Shown: piece by piece, positions 15,578 to 22,883 of the stretch
Layout of the letters: every line of letters starts with the position of its first letter
Numbering within the stretch: the first letter of the stretch is position 1
Source of the DNA: Planctomycetota bacterium
GTDB lineage: Bacteria > Planctomycetota > Phycisphaerae > SM23-33
Direction: 5' to 3'
Assembly (NCBI GenBank): GCA_026693065.1
Contig: JAPLNA010000071.1
Coordinates: forward strand, 13,608-54,341
Length of the DNA stretch: 40,734 nucleotides
The notes under the pieces: generated by a model
Database searches by the model: none
The model's input: the letters and a program-made list of their open reading frames with translations, nothing else
Told to the model about the DNA's origin: nothing
Translations under genes and position numbers: made by a program

Positions 15578-18487
15578 ATGAACCAACACGCCAACGCCGC
15601 CGAGCCCACGCCCTTCAGTTGGTCGGTTCTCGTGGCCACCGTTCTGGCCACCGTGGCCGTCGCCACGCTCGTCCTGGCGGCGGTATTCTGGTCCCAACAA
15701 TCCGCCCGGGGCGCCGGCCCCGCCCACGAGCAGACCGTCGGCTGGGCCATCCTCCTGGGCGTCGCCCTGCTGGCCATCGCCATCGGGATCTACCTCCTCC
15801 CGCCCGAGCACGCCAAACGCCTCAGCCTCATCCAGAAGTGCGTCGTCCTGAGCCTCCTGGTGCACATCGTGCTGGTCTTCAGCACACGGATGGCCGTCGT
15901 GGCCAAGGAGATGGTCGTCGAGGCCCCCTCCAAGCAGCAGATCGTCATCCACTCCTCCTCCGAAAGCGCCGTCGTCCGCGAACTCCGCCGCGCCCTCTCC
16001 ATCGACAAGGACCTCCGCGACCTCCAGGCCGACAAGCGGTCCGAACCCGTCGAGATCGCCAAGCCCCTCGTCGCCCGGCCTGAATCCGCCGACCCCCGGG
16101 CCGTCAAGACCGAGGCCCTCGCCCAGGCCAACGACCTGACCGCCAAGGCCCCCGAGGTCGGCAAGGGCACGGAGAAGGGCGTGAAGACCGAGGTCGTCAT
16201 CGAGCCGGGCGCCCCCATGCCCGTCGAGCCCCTCAAGACCGCCGCCCCGCTCCAGCAGGGCGAGACCCTCGTCGCCGGCCAGGGCCCGCAGGACCTGGGC
16301 AAGGCCTTCGGCGCCACCCCGGGCCCCCGCAGCGAGCAACTCGGCATCGCCGTGGGCACCCCGCCCGCCATCGCCACCAACGTGCCCTACTCTCCCACCT
16401 CCGGCTCTCCCGCCCGCGCCCAGAACGCCGGCGACGCGCAGAACCTCGCCACCGCCCAGCCCGGCATGGACCCCGCGCCGATCTCCGCCGCCCCGGCCCT
16501 GCAGACCGGCAGCGGGCAGATCAGCGCTTCCGTCCGCGAGTACGCCGACACCGTCGGCGGCACCGGACGGGTCGGTTCGGACAACCGTCTGAGCGGCTCG
16601 ACCGCCGGCGGAGGCGGGGGCGCCCGCGTGGTCGGCATCGCCGCCACTCCGGGCCAGACCGGCGCCTCCTCTCTCGCCCAGGCCGGCGCCGCTCGAATCG
16701 GCGCCCCCGGCGCCGTCGAGCAGGGCGCCGCCCCGCGGGCCGGCGACAGTCCCGAAGGACCGGCCAACCTCATCGCCGGGCAGGTCCTCAAGGCCGCCCC
16801 CATGGCCGACCCCAAGGCCGGCGGCGGCGACGGACTTACCCCCAAAGGCTCCGATACCCCCGCCGCCCTCGGGCAGCGGCTGGGCGAGGCCTCCGCGGGC
16901 GGACCCGGCGCCAACCGCAACGTAGCGATCCCCTCGGCCCCGGCGGCCGGGTCGTCCGACGCGGGCGGACCCAGCACCGGCGGAACCGGCAGCGGGTCGG
17001 GCGTCTCGTACGTCGGGCAGGCCACGGGTTCGGGCTCGGCCGGAACCCAGCGACTCGGCAAGGCCGACGGCGAAGGCACAGGCGGGGCCGGGCCAAAGAC
17101 CGGAACCGTCGGCTACGCCGGCGGAAGCGGCTCGGGGGTTGAAGTGTCCGGCCCGATCGCGTTGGCCGGCGCGGGGGGCGGGGCGGCCTCCGGCACAGGC
17201 GGCGGCGCCAGCGGCGAAGGCACGGGCTCGGGCAGCGGCTCCGGCTCGGGCACAGGCACGGGCTCCGGCTCCGGGCATGGCTCGGGCACAGGCGGGGGCG
17301 TCGGCGGCGGAACGGGCACCGGGGAAGGCAGCGGAACGCTTGGCCAGCCCGGCAAACGCGAAGTCTCCGGCACGGGCACGGGCGGCTCGGGCGAGGGCAC
17401 GGGCGGCGGGGTCGTCCAGGTGCTCGCACCCGTCGGCGGCGGCGTCGCCGGCGGAAGCTCCCTCGTCGGAACCGCCTCCGGCTCCGGCAACGACGGACGC
17501 GGCGGATTCGGCGGCACAGCCGGCGGGTACGGCGTCGTCGGCGGGGCCGGCGGAAAGGGCGGAACCGGCGGCGGAGGCGGGGTCGGGCAAGGCAGCGGCC
17601 TGGGCGGAAAGGGCCTGGGCGGCACCGGCGGAACGGGCATCGCACCGGCCGGCAGGCCCGACGTGGAATTCAATCCGAATGTCCCCGTCGGCTTCCAGGG
17701 CGAAGCCGGCGGCACCGGCACGGGCAACCGCGGCGGGGCCGGCGGGGTCGGCGGCGGCGACGGCACCGAAACCGGCGGCGCCTTCGCCGCGGGCGCCGGC
17801 GGGCGAATCGCCGCCGGCGGCGGGGCCACCGGCGGCGGGGGCGGCTTCGGCGTCGGAGAGGGCAACCTCACCGGCGAGGTTCCGCTGGCGAGCGTCTCGA
17901 ACGACTCCTCGGCCCGGATGGCCGCTCCCTCGGCCCGCGAAACCCCCAGCGACCCCAGCGCTCCCCCGCTGCCGGTCGTCACCGTTTTCGCCGCCGAAAG
18001 CCTCAAGCCCGACACCGAATACCTCACCCACCGCTTCAAGCACGACGACAAGTTGATGGCCAAGATGGGCGGCAACCAGGCCACCGAGGCCGCCGTCGTC
18101 AGCGCCCTGGAGTTTCTCGCCCGCTCCCAGGAGCCCAACGGGCGATGGACCGCCTTCAGCGGCGCCCCCAAGCCCGGCTCCAACGGGCGAGCCGACCAGG
18201 ACACCGCCCTGACCGGCCTGGCCACCCTCTGCTTCCTCGCCGCCGGCCACACCCCCGACCAGGGCAGAAACCCAACGGCGACCTCCGCGGCGACGGCAAT
18301 ATGTACAACCACGGCATGGCCAGCATCGCCGTCGTCGAGTCGGCCATCATGTCCCACTCCCCCCGCTACCAGGAAGCCGCCGCCAAGGCCGTCCGCTTCA
18401 TCGTCGACTCCCAGAACCAACGTACCGGCGGCTGGCGCTACCGCCCCGGCGACGACGGCGACACGAGCATCCTCGGCTGGCAGGTGA
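15578..18487 (+). CDS. TonB-like membrane protein with Gly-rich linker and terpenoid-cyclase-fold repeats (5' part of a frame-broken gene)
   Basis: The start has GAGGGA 7 nt upstream. The N-terminus has three TM helices (about 14-37, 54-74, 86-102). The third reads LSLLVHIVLVF, with Ser92 and His96 in the SxxxH arrangement that TonB/TolA use to couple to ExbB-ExbD. A charged segment to ~300 is followed by a long Gly/Ser/Thr-rich linker (about 305-800, with GSGSGSGTGTGSGSG tracts). From ~812 a prenyltransferase/squalene-oxidase repeat begins (VVSALEFLARSQEPNGRW, QDTALTGLATLCFLAAGHT). The frame breaks at about nt 18263; the remaining codons to 18487 are out of frame. It probably acts as the energised partner of the upstream ExbB/ExbD. 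The cyclase-like part is unlikely to be catalytic here; it may be a binding toroid. Confidence 0.75.
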   Translation: MNQHANAAEPTPFSWSVLVATVLATVAVATLVLAAVFWSQQSARGAGPAHEQTVGWAILLGVALLAIAIGIYLLPPEHAKRLSLIQKCVVLSLLVHIVLVFSTRMAVVAKEMVVEAPSKQQIVIHSSSESAVVRELRRALSIDKDLRDLQADKRSEPVEIAKPLVARPESADPRAVKTEALAQANDLTAKAPEVGKGTEKGVKTEVVIEPGAPMPVEPLKTAAPLQQGETLVAGQGPQDLGKAFGATPGPRSEQLGIAVGTPPAIATNVPYSPTSGSPARAQNAGDAQNLATAQPGMDPAPISAAPALQTGSGQISASVREYADTVGGTGRVGSDNRLSGSTAGGGGGARVVGIAATPGQTGASSLAQAGAARIGAPGAVEQGAAPRAGDSPEGPANLIAGQVLKAAPMADPKAGGGDGLTPKGSDTPAALGQRLGEASAGGPGANRNVAIPSAPAAGSSDAGGPSTGGTGSGSGVSYVGQATGSGSAGTQRLGKADGEGTGGAGPKTGTVGYAGGSGSGVEVSGPIALAGAGGGAASGTGGGASGEGTGSGSGSGSGTGTGSGSGHGSGTGGGVGGGTGTGEGSGTLGQPGKREVSGTGTGGSGEGTGGGVVQVLAPVGGGVAGGSSLVGTASGSGNDGRGGFGGTAGGYGVVGGAGGKGGTGGGGGVGQGSGLGGKGLGGTGGTGIAPAGRPDVEFNPNVPVGFQGEAGGTGTGNRGGAGGVGGGDGTETGGAFAAGAGGRIAAGGGATGGGGGFGVGEGNLTGEVPLASVSNDSSARMAAPSARETPSDPSAPPLPVVTVFAAESLKPDTEYLTHRFKHDDKLMAKMGGNQATEAAVVSALEFLARSQEPNGRWTAFSGAPKPGSNGRADQDTALTGLATLCFLAAGHTPDQGRNPTATSAATAICTTTAWPASPSSSRPSCPTPPATRKPPPRPSASSSTPRTNVPAAGATAPATTATRASSAGR

Positions 18488-19038
18488 TGGCCCTCTACTC
18501 CGCCCAGCACGCCGGCATCAAGGTGCCCGACAAGACGTTCCAGGGCGCCCTTCGTTGGCTCGACAGCGTCCGCAGCCGCACCCCCCAACGCGCCCTCGCC
18601 GGGTACATCGACTCCAACCCCTTGCCCGCCATGACCGCCGAGGCCGCCTTCTGCCGCATCCTCCTCCGCGTCCGCCCCACCCCCGACCAGGCCGCCGAAA
18701 TCGGCGACTACCTCCTCCAGTACGCCCCCGGCAAGCGGAACAAGGACGACCTGTTCGGCCGCGACGACTTCTACGCCTGGTACTACTCCGCCATGTGCCT
18801 GGCCCAGATGCAGACCCCCGCCTGGAAAGACTGGAACCAGCAGATGCAGAAGCACCTTCTGACCCTCCAGAACAAGACCGGCCCGCTCAAGGGCTCCTGG
18901 GACCCCAAGGACAAACACTCCGGCTGGGGCGGACGCATCTACACCACCGCCCTGGGCTGCCTGACCCTCGAAGTCTACTACCGCTACCTCCCCGTCTTCG
19001 CCCGCCCCATGAGCGAACTGGAAACCGCGCCCCGATGA
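18265..19038 (+). CDS. Prenyltransferase/squalene-oxidase repeat part (3' portion of the frame-broken gene)
   Basis: This is the continuation of the upstream protein in the next frame, 257 codons from PNGDLRGDGNMYNHGM to ELETAPR. It carries typical alpha/alpha-toroid repeat motifs: GGWRYRPGDDGDTSILGWQV, WLDSV, GGRIYTTALGCLTLEVYYRY. It has no start or ribosome site of its own (an internal ATG lies at 18301). Compared with family members, the linker helix that normally lies between the GHTP and NGDLRGDG motifs is missing here, so a deletion of roughly 20 residues with a frame change is likely. Whether it is an assembly error or a real lesion cannot be told from the sequence. Confidence 0.75.
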   Translation, partial: QKPNGDLRGDGNMYNHGMASIAVVESAIMSHSPRYQEAAAKAVRFIVDSQNQRTGGWRYRPGDDGDTSILGWQVMALYSAQHAGIKVPDKTFQGALRWLDSVRSRTPQRALAGYIDSNPLPAMTAEAAFCRILLRVRPTPDQAAEIGDYLLQYAPGKRNKDDLFGRDDFYAWYYSAMCLAQMQTPAWKDWNQQMQKHLLTLQNKTGPLKGSWDPKDKHSGWGGRIYTTALGCLTLEVYYRYLPVFARPMSELETAPR

Positions 19039-19047
19039 ATCGGGGCG
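19028..19047. repeat. Inverted repeat at the operon end
   Basis: CGCCCCGAT and ATCGGGGCG are perfectly complementary and enclose the stop codon of the cyclase-like gene. It is a variant of the GTCCCGAT/ATCGGGAC family found further downstream. Confidence 0.5.
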
Positions 19048-19168
19048 AGAGAGTAGACCAGTAGTAAGTAGAAAGTAGATCGAGGCCGCTTGCGGCTCGG
19101 CGTCCCTCCCTCGTCCCTCCTGCGTCCCTCCCAACCGGATCTCCTCTCCACTTTCAACTTTCTCCCCT

Positions 19169-19193
19169 CTCGTCCCGATGCAATCGGGACGAG
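19169..19193. repeat. Perfect 11-bp inverted repeat of the GTCCCGAT family
   Basis: CTCGTCCCGAT (19169-19179) and ATCGGGACGAG (19183-19193) with a 3-nt loop. This is the longest stem of the family in the window; no T-run follows, so it is REP-like rather than a terminator. Confidence 0.65.
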
Positions 19194-19289
19194 GTGTCCT
19201 TCAAATCGCATCCCACCCCCCTTCCTTTTCGTAACCATCACCTTTGTAGTCCATTGCGTTTTCCACCCTTCCCTCGCCCCCTCGATTTC

Positions 19290-19388
19290 GGACACCTCCG
19301 GGACACCTCAAGGACACCTAAAGGACACCTCAGGGACACCTCCGGGACACCTCAAGGGCACCTCCGGGGTACTTCGCGGTCACCTCCC
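19290..19388. repeat. 11-nt tandem repeat, nine units
   Basis: Nine consecutive 11-nt units of consensus GGACACCTCNN, the last three degenerate. Not a multiple of three and not in a gene. 11 nt is about one helical turn. Confidence 0.8.
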
Positions 19389-19435
19389 CGGGCTCTTGTG
19401 CTCTCCTGCTCCACTTTCACCTTCTCTACCCTCTC

Positions 19436-19454
19436 GTCCCGGCGCCGTCGGGAC
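19436..19454. repeat. Diverged member of the GTCCCG inverted repeat family
   Basis: GTCCCG (19436-19441) and CGGGAC (19449-19454) with a 7-nt loop, preceded by CTCTC like the other copies. Confidence 0.45.
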
Positions 19455-19516
19455 GCCGGGCACCAGCCCCCGACCGGGGCCGGGGGTAGCCCGTCGCCCG
19501 TAGCCGGTAGCCAGGC

Positions 19517-19600
19517 CGTAATTCGTGAATCGTGAGTTGTGAATCGTGAATCGTAACCAGTAATCCGTAATCCGTAATCCGTAACTCATTATTTGTAAGC
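19517..19600. repeat. 7-nt tandem repeat, about twelve units
   Basis: Heptamers of consensus CGTAATC or CGTGAAT run from 19517 to 19600, the last few degenerate. Non-coding. Confidence 0.75.
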
Positions 19601-19979
19601 ATGTAAACAAAACACCCTCTGCGTTTCTCGGAGCCTGCCCGCCGAAGGAGGGTGAGTCTCTCCCTCTCCCGCTCCACTTTCACCTTTCTACCCACTCCTC
19701 TCTAGATGCCGCCCTCCGGACGCGCATCTCGCCATTCATAATACATGGTAAATCCACAACGTTTTTCCCACCCTCCGAGCCCGCCCCTCTCGTAAGTCCC
19801 TGTCCCGCAACGCGCCGAATTATTTATAGAATTTTTTCGCCTGCGCACTCGGAGAACTCGGAATCCCCCGCCACCCACCCTTAAAGCCTTGCCCCGCCAT
19901 GGTTTGACACACCAATATATCACTTAGTCGATGATAATTGTGCCAACGGGTCCAGCCACCCACTCTCTCCCCGTTCCCT

Positions 19980-20147
19980 CTACTGTTCACCTGCTCTACT
20001 GCTCTCCTGGTCTCGTCCCGATCCAATCGGGACGCCTCGCCGTTTCGTCTACTGTTCACCTGCTCTCCTGCTCTCGTCCCGAACAATCGGGACGCCCACC
20101 TGTTCTACTGCTCTCCTGGTCTCGTCCCGATCCAATCGGGACGCCCG
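19980..20147. repeat. Three tandem copies of a unit with a GTCCCGA hairpin
   Basis: Three related units of about 50-60 nt begin with CTGTTCACCTGCTCT-like or CTGTTCTACTGCTCT-like sequence and end with a hairpin: 20014-20034, 20075-20094 and 20123-20143 (CGTCCCGAT-CCA-ATCGGGACG in the first and third, CGTCCCGA-ACAA-TCGGGACG in the second). The last unit abuts the first promoter-leader module. Confidence 0.7.
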
Positions 20148-20149
20148 CC

Positions 20150-20271
20150 GACAATCGCCTTGAAGAACGCCGGGAGCGGCCGTAGAATGGCCGCATCCGA
20201 TCCTCCGTGCCGGGCGGCCAGGCCGGAATCCTGCGGGAAAGGCGGGCGATGGGCGATGAGCGTGAGTGCGG
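20150..20271 (+). repeat. Promoter-leader module, copy 1 (before HEAT gene 1)
   Basis: -35 TTGAAG at 20160-20165, 17 bp, -10 TAGAAT at 20183-20188; the -35/-10 spacer and -10 box form GCGGCC-GTAGAAT-GGCCGC. The leader that follows contains GGCCGGAATCCTGCGGGAAA and ends GATGAGCGTGAGTGCGG. Its left flank is GACAATCGCC. Confidence 0.8.
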
Positions 20272-20321
20272 CGAAATCGACGCCGACGAAATACTCCGGA
20301 GGGACAGGAATCGGTTCTGTC

Positions 20322-21386
20322 ATGATTTCTGGCGGAAGACGGTCGGCGGGCGTATCTCTGGGCGCGTGGGTTCTCTTGGCCTTCGTGGGCCCTCTGGCAG
20401 CCGAGACCAATCTGGACGCCGTTGCCTCCAAACTCGCCGATCCGGACGGCAGGGACCGCCACGAGGCCGCCCGCGCCCTCGTGGCGGCCGAAGTCCCGGG
20501 GTGGCAGGCCATGGTGAAGTTCCTGCGTGGCCACAAGGAACTGCACAGGGCCGTGACGGATACGCTGGTCGAACTTGGACCTTCCGTTGTGCCCGCCATG
20601 TTCTATGTGGCCTGGATGGACTCTGGCAGGTCCAATGTTAATGAGGCACATGTGTCCCACGTGGCGGGAGAGGTTCTGGAAAGGCTCGGTCCTAAGGCCG
20701 AGACCGCCACAGTTGAGGCGTTGTCGCACCCCGTGCAGCCGGTCAGGGTTACGGCGCTGCAGCGGCTTTGTAGCGGGGGCAAACGAGGCCAACTGGATCA
20801 AGGCGCCATTGCCAGGATGGTCGGGCTGGTTGACGGACCTGACACCAACCTTGCCTGTTTCGCGGCCCACTATCTCGCAGAATTCCGGCCCGTGCCCATC
20901 CTGGCCGTGCCCGCTCTGGTGCGGGCGCTCAAGGGCAAGGACAAAGAGCTTCGCATGGCCGCCGCGGAGGCCCTGGTCGCCATGGAGGTTCCCGAGGCCG
21001 ACCAGGCCGTTCCCGTCTTTATCGAAGCACTGGACAACCCTAACTCCGACGCCGGTCGTGGGGCCATCCAATGCCTGGAAACACTAGGACCGCGTGCAAG
21101 CTCGGCCGCTCCGGCCTTGGGCAAACTGCTTGTGGGGAAGGATCGCGGAGCGCTGAACTGGGGTCGTTTTCGGGCCCTGGCCGCCATAGGCCCGTCGGCC
21201 ATTCCCATCGTTCCGTTCGCCGCAAGGCGATCAGGGCGGTCGGCGAATTGGCTCTTCGCGAAGAGGGTACCGTTGCGGCCTTGGCCGCCGCCGTCTCAGA
21301 CAAGGATGAAGGAGTCAGGGAGGCGGCATTGTGGTCCTTGGCAAGAATGGGCCCCCAAGGGGTGCCCGTACTGGCGGCGGCCTTGA
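20322..21386 (+). CDS. Secreted HEAT-repeat protein, 5' part of a frame-broken gene
   Basis: The start MISGGRRSAGVSLGAWVLLAFVGPLAAE is a signal peptide; an in-frame ATG at 20256 inside the promoter-leader module would give a 22-residue extension and is less likely. The body is HEAT/armadillo-like helix pairs (for example VPALVRALKGKDKELRMAAA, CLETLGPRASSAAPALGKLL). The homologous reading frame ends near 21212 after AAIGPSAIPIV; the remaining codons to 21386 read a shadow frame. The next stretch of HEAT repeats continues in another frame, so about a dozen residues of one repeat appear lost. The protein, when whole, would be a ~780-residue exported HEAT solenoid. Binding partner unknown. Confidence 0.7.
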   Translation: MISGGRRSAGVSLGAWVLLAFVGPLAAETNLDAVASKLADPDGRDRHEAARALVAAEVPGWQAMVKFLRGHKELHRAVTDTLVELGPSVVPAMFYVAWMDSGRSNVNEAHVSHVAGEVLERLGPKAETATVEALSHPVQPVRVTALQRLCSGGKRGQLDQGAIARMVGLVDGPDTNLACFAAHYLAEFRPVPILAVPALVRALKGKDKELRMAAAEALVAMEVPEADQAVPVFIEALDNPNSDAGRGAIQCLETLGPRASSAAPALGKLLVGKDRGALNWGRFRALAAIGPSAIPIVPFAARRSGRSANWLFAKRVPLRPWPPPSQTRMKESGRRHCGPWQEWAPKGCPYWRRP

Positions 21387-22675
21387 AACGGGTTGACCCG
21401 GAAGCCCTCGAACGGTTCCTCTGTGTTGGCGACTTGGTGGAGCATTCCCGTTGCCTGGCGTATGGCCCCGGCGTCGAGCCTGCCATCCCCACGCTGCGGA
21501 GGCTGGCGGGCGATCTTCCCGAGTGCGGGGCGGCCATCGGTTCGATCGGCCCGGCAGCCCTGCCCACGCTCCGGTGGATGGTCACGGACAAGAACCCAAT
21601 CATCCGCCGGGGCGGCGTCATGGGGTTGGAGGTCCTGGGCCCCTTGGCCCAGGAGGCCCTGCCAATGCTGCACCGTGCCCTTGCTGACGGCGACGACGCG
21701 GTATGCCAGGCCGCCATTCCTGCCCTCGCCTCCGTCGGGCCCAAGGCCCCCAAAACCGCTCCCGCGCTGGCGGGGCTGCTGACCGGCCGCACTCCGGAAA
21801 TCGCCGCGGCGGCGGCCAAAGCCATCATCCAACTGGGCCCCCTGGCCCGATCGGCCCTGCCGAACCTCCGAAAACAACTCGCCGATCCGGACCTCCGCCT
21901 GACGGTAGCCCGAATCATCGCCTACGTCACTCCCGAGGACGCTTCGGATGCGGTCTCCATCCTCGCCGAGTTTGCCGTCAGTGAGCACGGCTGGACTGAC
22001 AGCGAGGTTCGCACATGCTTGATCTTCCTGGGCCCGAGGGCCGCCGGCGCCGTCCCAGTCTTGACGGCCGCCTTGAAGGCCCCTAACCTTAACCAGCATG
22101 TGGGGGAACATTGCCTGGAACTACTTCTGGCCGTTCAGCCCGAGAATCCCGCGGCTGTCAAAGACTTCCAGCGGCGGCTCGAGTTGCCGGATCCTCGCGA
22201 TCAACTGGTAGCAGCTGAGTGGCTCGTGCGGGCCGGGACGCCCGGCGATCCGGCCCGGTCGGCGCTGGAGCGGCTCTTGATATATCCCCAACGCCAGACC
22301 CGCATACAGGCCGCCGGACTCCTGCTCCGCCGTGCTCCGCACACGCAGGCTCTGGCCGCGCTGAGGGACATGCTTCAGGGCCAGGACAACTTCAGCCGCA
22401 GGCAGGCCGCTCTCCAACTCGCCATGGGCGGGCTCGGAGACCGTGGCGTCCTGCTGGAACTGGAGCGTGCTCTCTGGTCCGAATCCTATGACGACCAGGA
22501 GCTATGCGCCGTGTTGAATGCCTTGGCTGGCCTGGGGCCTCGAGCAACCCCCCTGGAGGCCTCCATCCGGGAACACCTATACGACCTGAAAGCCCCCGTT
22601 CGTTCGGCGGCCTGTCTTGCGTTGAAACGCCTCGCCGACACGCCCGACACGCCCGACACGGCAAACAAACCATGA
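21215..22675 (+). CDS. HEAT-repeat protein, 3' part of the frame-broken gene
   Basis: About 486 residues starting at VRRKAIRAVGELALREEG and ending RLADTPDTPDTANKP, in a frame different from the upstream part. The repeats are typical HEAT: DKDEGVREAALWSLARMGPQ, GPLAQEALPMLHRALADG, GPLARSALPNLRKQLADPDL. There is no ribosome site at its beginning, so it is not an independent gene. The sequence joins naturally to the upstream part if ~12 residues and a frame change are restored. It shares fold but little sequence with the next gene. Confidence 0.7.
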   Translation, partial: VRRKAIRAVGELALREEGTVAALAAAVSDKDEGVREAALWSLARMGPQGVPVLAAALKRVDPEALERFLCVGDLVEHSRCLAYGPGVEPAIPTLRRLAGDLPECGAAIGSIGPAALPTLRWMVTDKNPIIRRGGVMGLEVLGPLAQEALPMLHRALADGDDAVCQAAIPALASVGPKAPKTAPALAGLLTGRTPEIAAAAAKAIIQLGPLARSALPNLRKQLADPDLRLTVARIIAYVTPEDASDAVSILAEFAVSEHGWTDSEVRTCLIFLGPRAAGAVPVLTAALKAPNLNQHVGEHCLELLLAVQPENPAAVKDFQRRLELPDPRDQLVAAEWLVRAGTPGDPARSALERLLIYPQRQTRIQAAGLLLRRAPHTQALAALRDMLQGQDNFSRRQAALQLAMGGLGDRGVLLELERALWSESYDDQELCAVLNALAGLGPRATPLEASIREHLYDLKAPVRSAACLALKRLADTPDTPDTANKP

Positions 22676-22684
22676 TCAACCTGT

Positions 22685-22731
22685 CCCTCCCGAGAACTCC
22701 ATCCCAGCCGCCCGAGCCGTGAGTCCCTGGC
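22685..22731. repeat. 3' flank element, copy 1
   Basis: A block running CCTCCCGAGAACTCCATCCC then GCCGCCCGAGCCGTGAG resembles blocks after the lipoprotein gene (27566-27607) and the 28664 gene (29213-29250). It lies between a gene's end and the next promoter-leader module. Confidence 0.5.
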
Positions 22732-22749
22732 GCCCCAGCCCCCGCCCGG

Positions 22750-22872
22750 CGACAATCGCCTTGAGGAACGCCGGGAGCGCCCGTAGAATGGCCGCATCCG
22801 ATCCTCCGTGCCTGGCAAGAAGGCCGGAATCCTGCGGGAAAGGCGGGCGATGGGCGATGAGCGCGAGTGCGA
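22750..22872 (+). repeat. Promoter-leader module, copy 2 (before HEAT gene 2)
   Basis: -35 TTGAGG at 22761-22766, 17 bp, TAGAAT at 22784-22789. The spacer stem is broken (GCGCCC instead of GCGGCC) while the boxes are intact. Confidence 0.8.
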
Positions 22873-22883
22873 GGTCACATGTC

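Larger units (their letters stand above)
19039..20149. other. 1.1-kb non-coding repeat-rich boundary region
   Basis: No credible gene is found on either strand. The region contains C/T-rich low-complexity DNA, several copies of a GTCCCGAT hairpin, an 11-nt tandem repeat and a 7-nt tandem repeat (listed separately), and a lower GC stretch around 19500-19950. It separates the TPR/ExbBD operon from the promoter-leader array and may mark an insertion boundary. Confidence 0.6.

Noticed and set aside
10927-15783. Very long open frame on the minus strand (about 1600 codons) opposite the TPR/ExbB/ExbD genes
   Set aside because: It is antisense to well-recognised genes; composition is Leu/Gly/Arg/Val-rich without motifs, as expected for the shadow of GC-rich genes.
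15446-18250. Long Gly/Ala-rich open frame on the minus strand opposite the Gly-rich protein
   Set aside because: It is the mirror of a Gly-rich coding region; the plus strand has TM helices and cyclase motifs and the operon context.
19290-20147. CRISPR array
   Set aside because: Units are 7, 11 or ~55 nt with no constant repeat plus unique 30-40 nt spacers, and no cas genes are nearby.
19938-20321. N-terminal extension of the first HEAT protein through the repeat region
   Set aside because: It would cross the hairpins and the promoter itself; the signal peptide begins at 20322.
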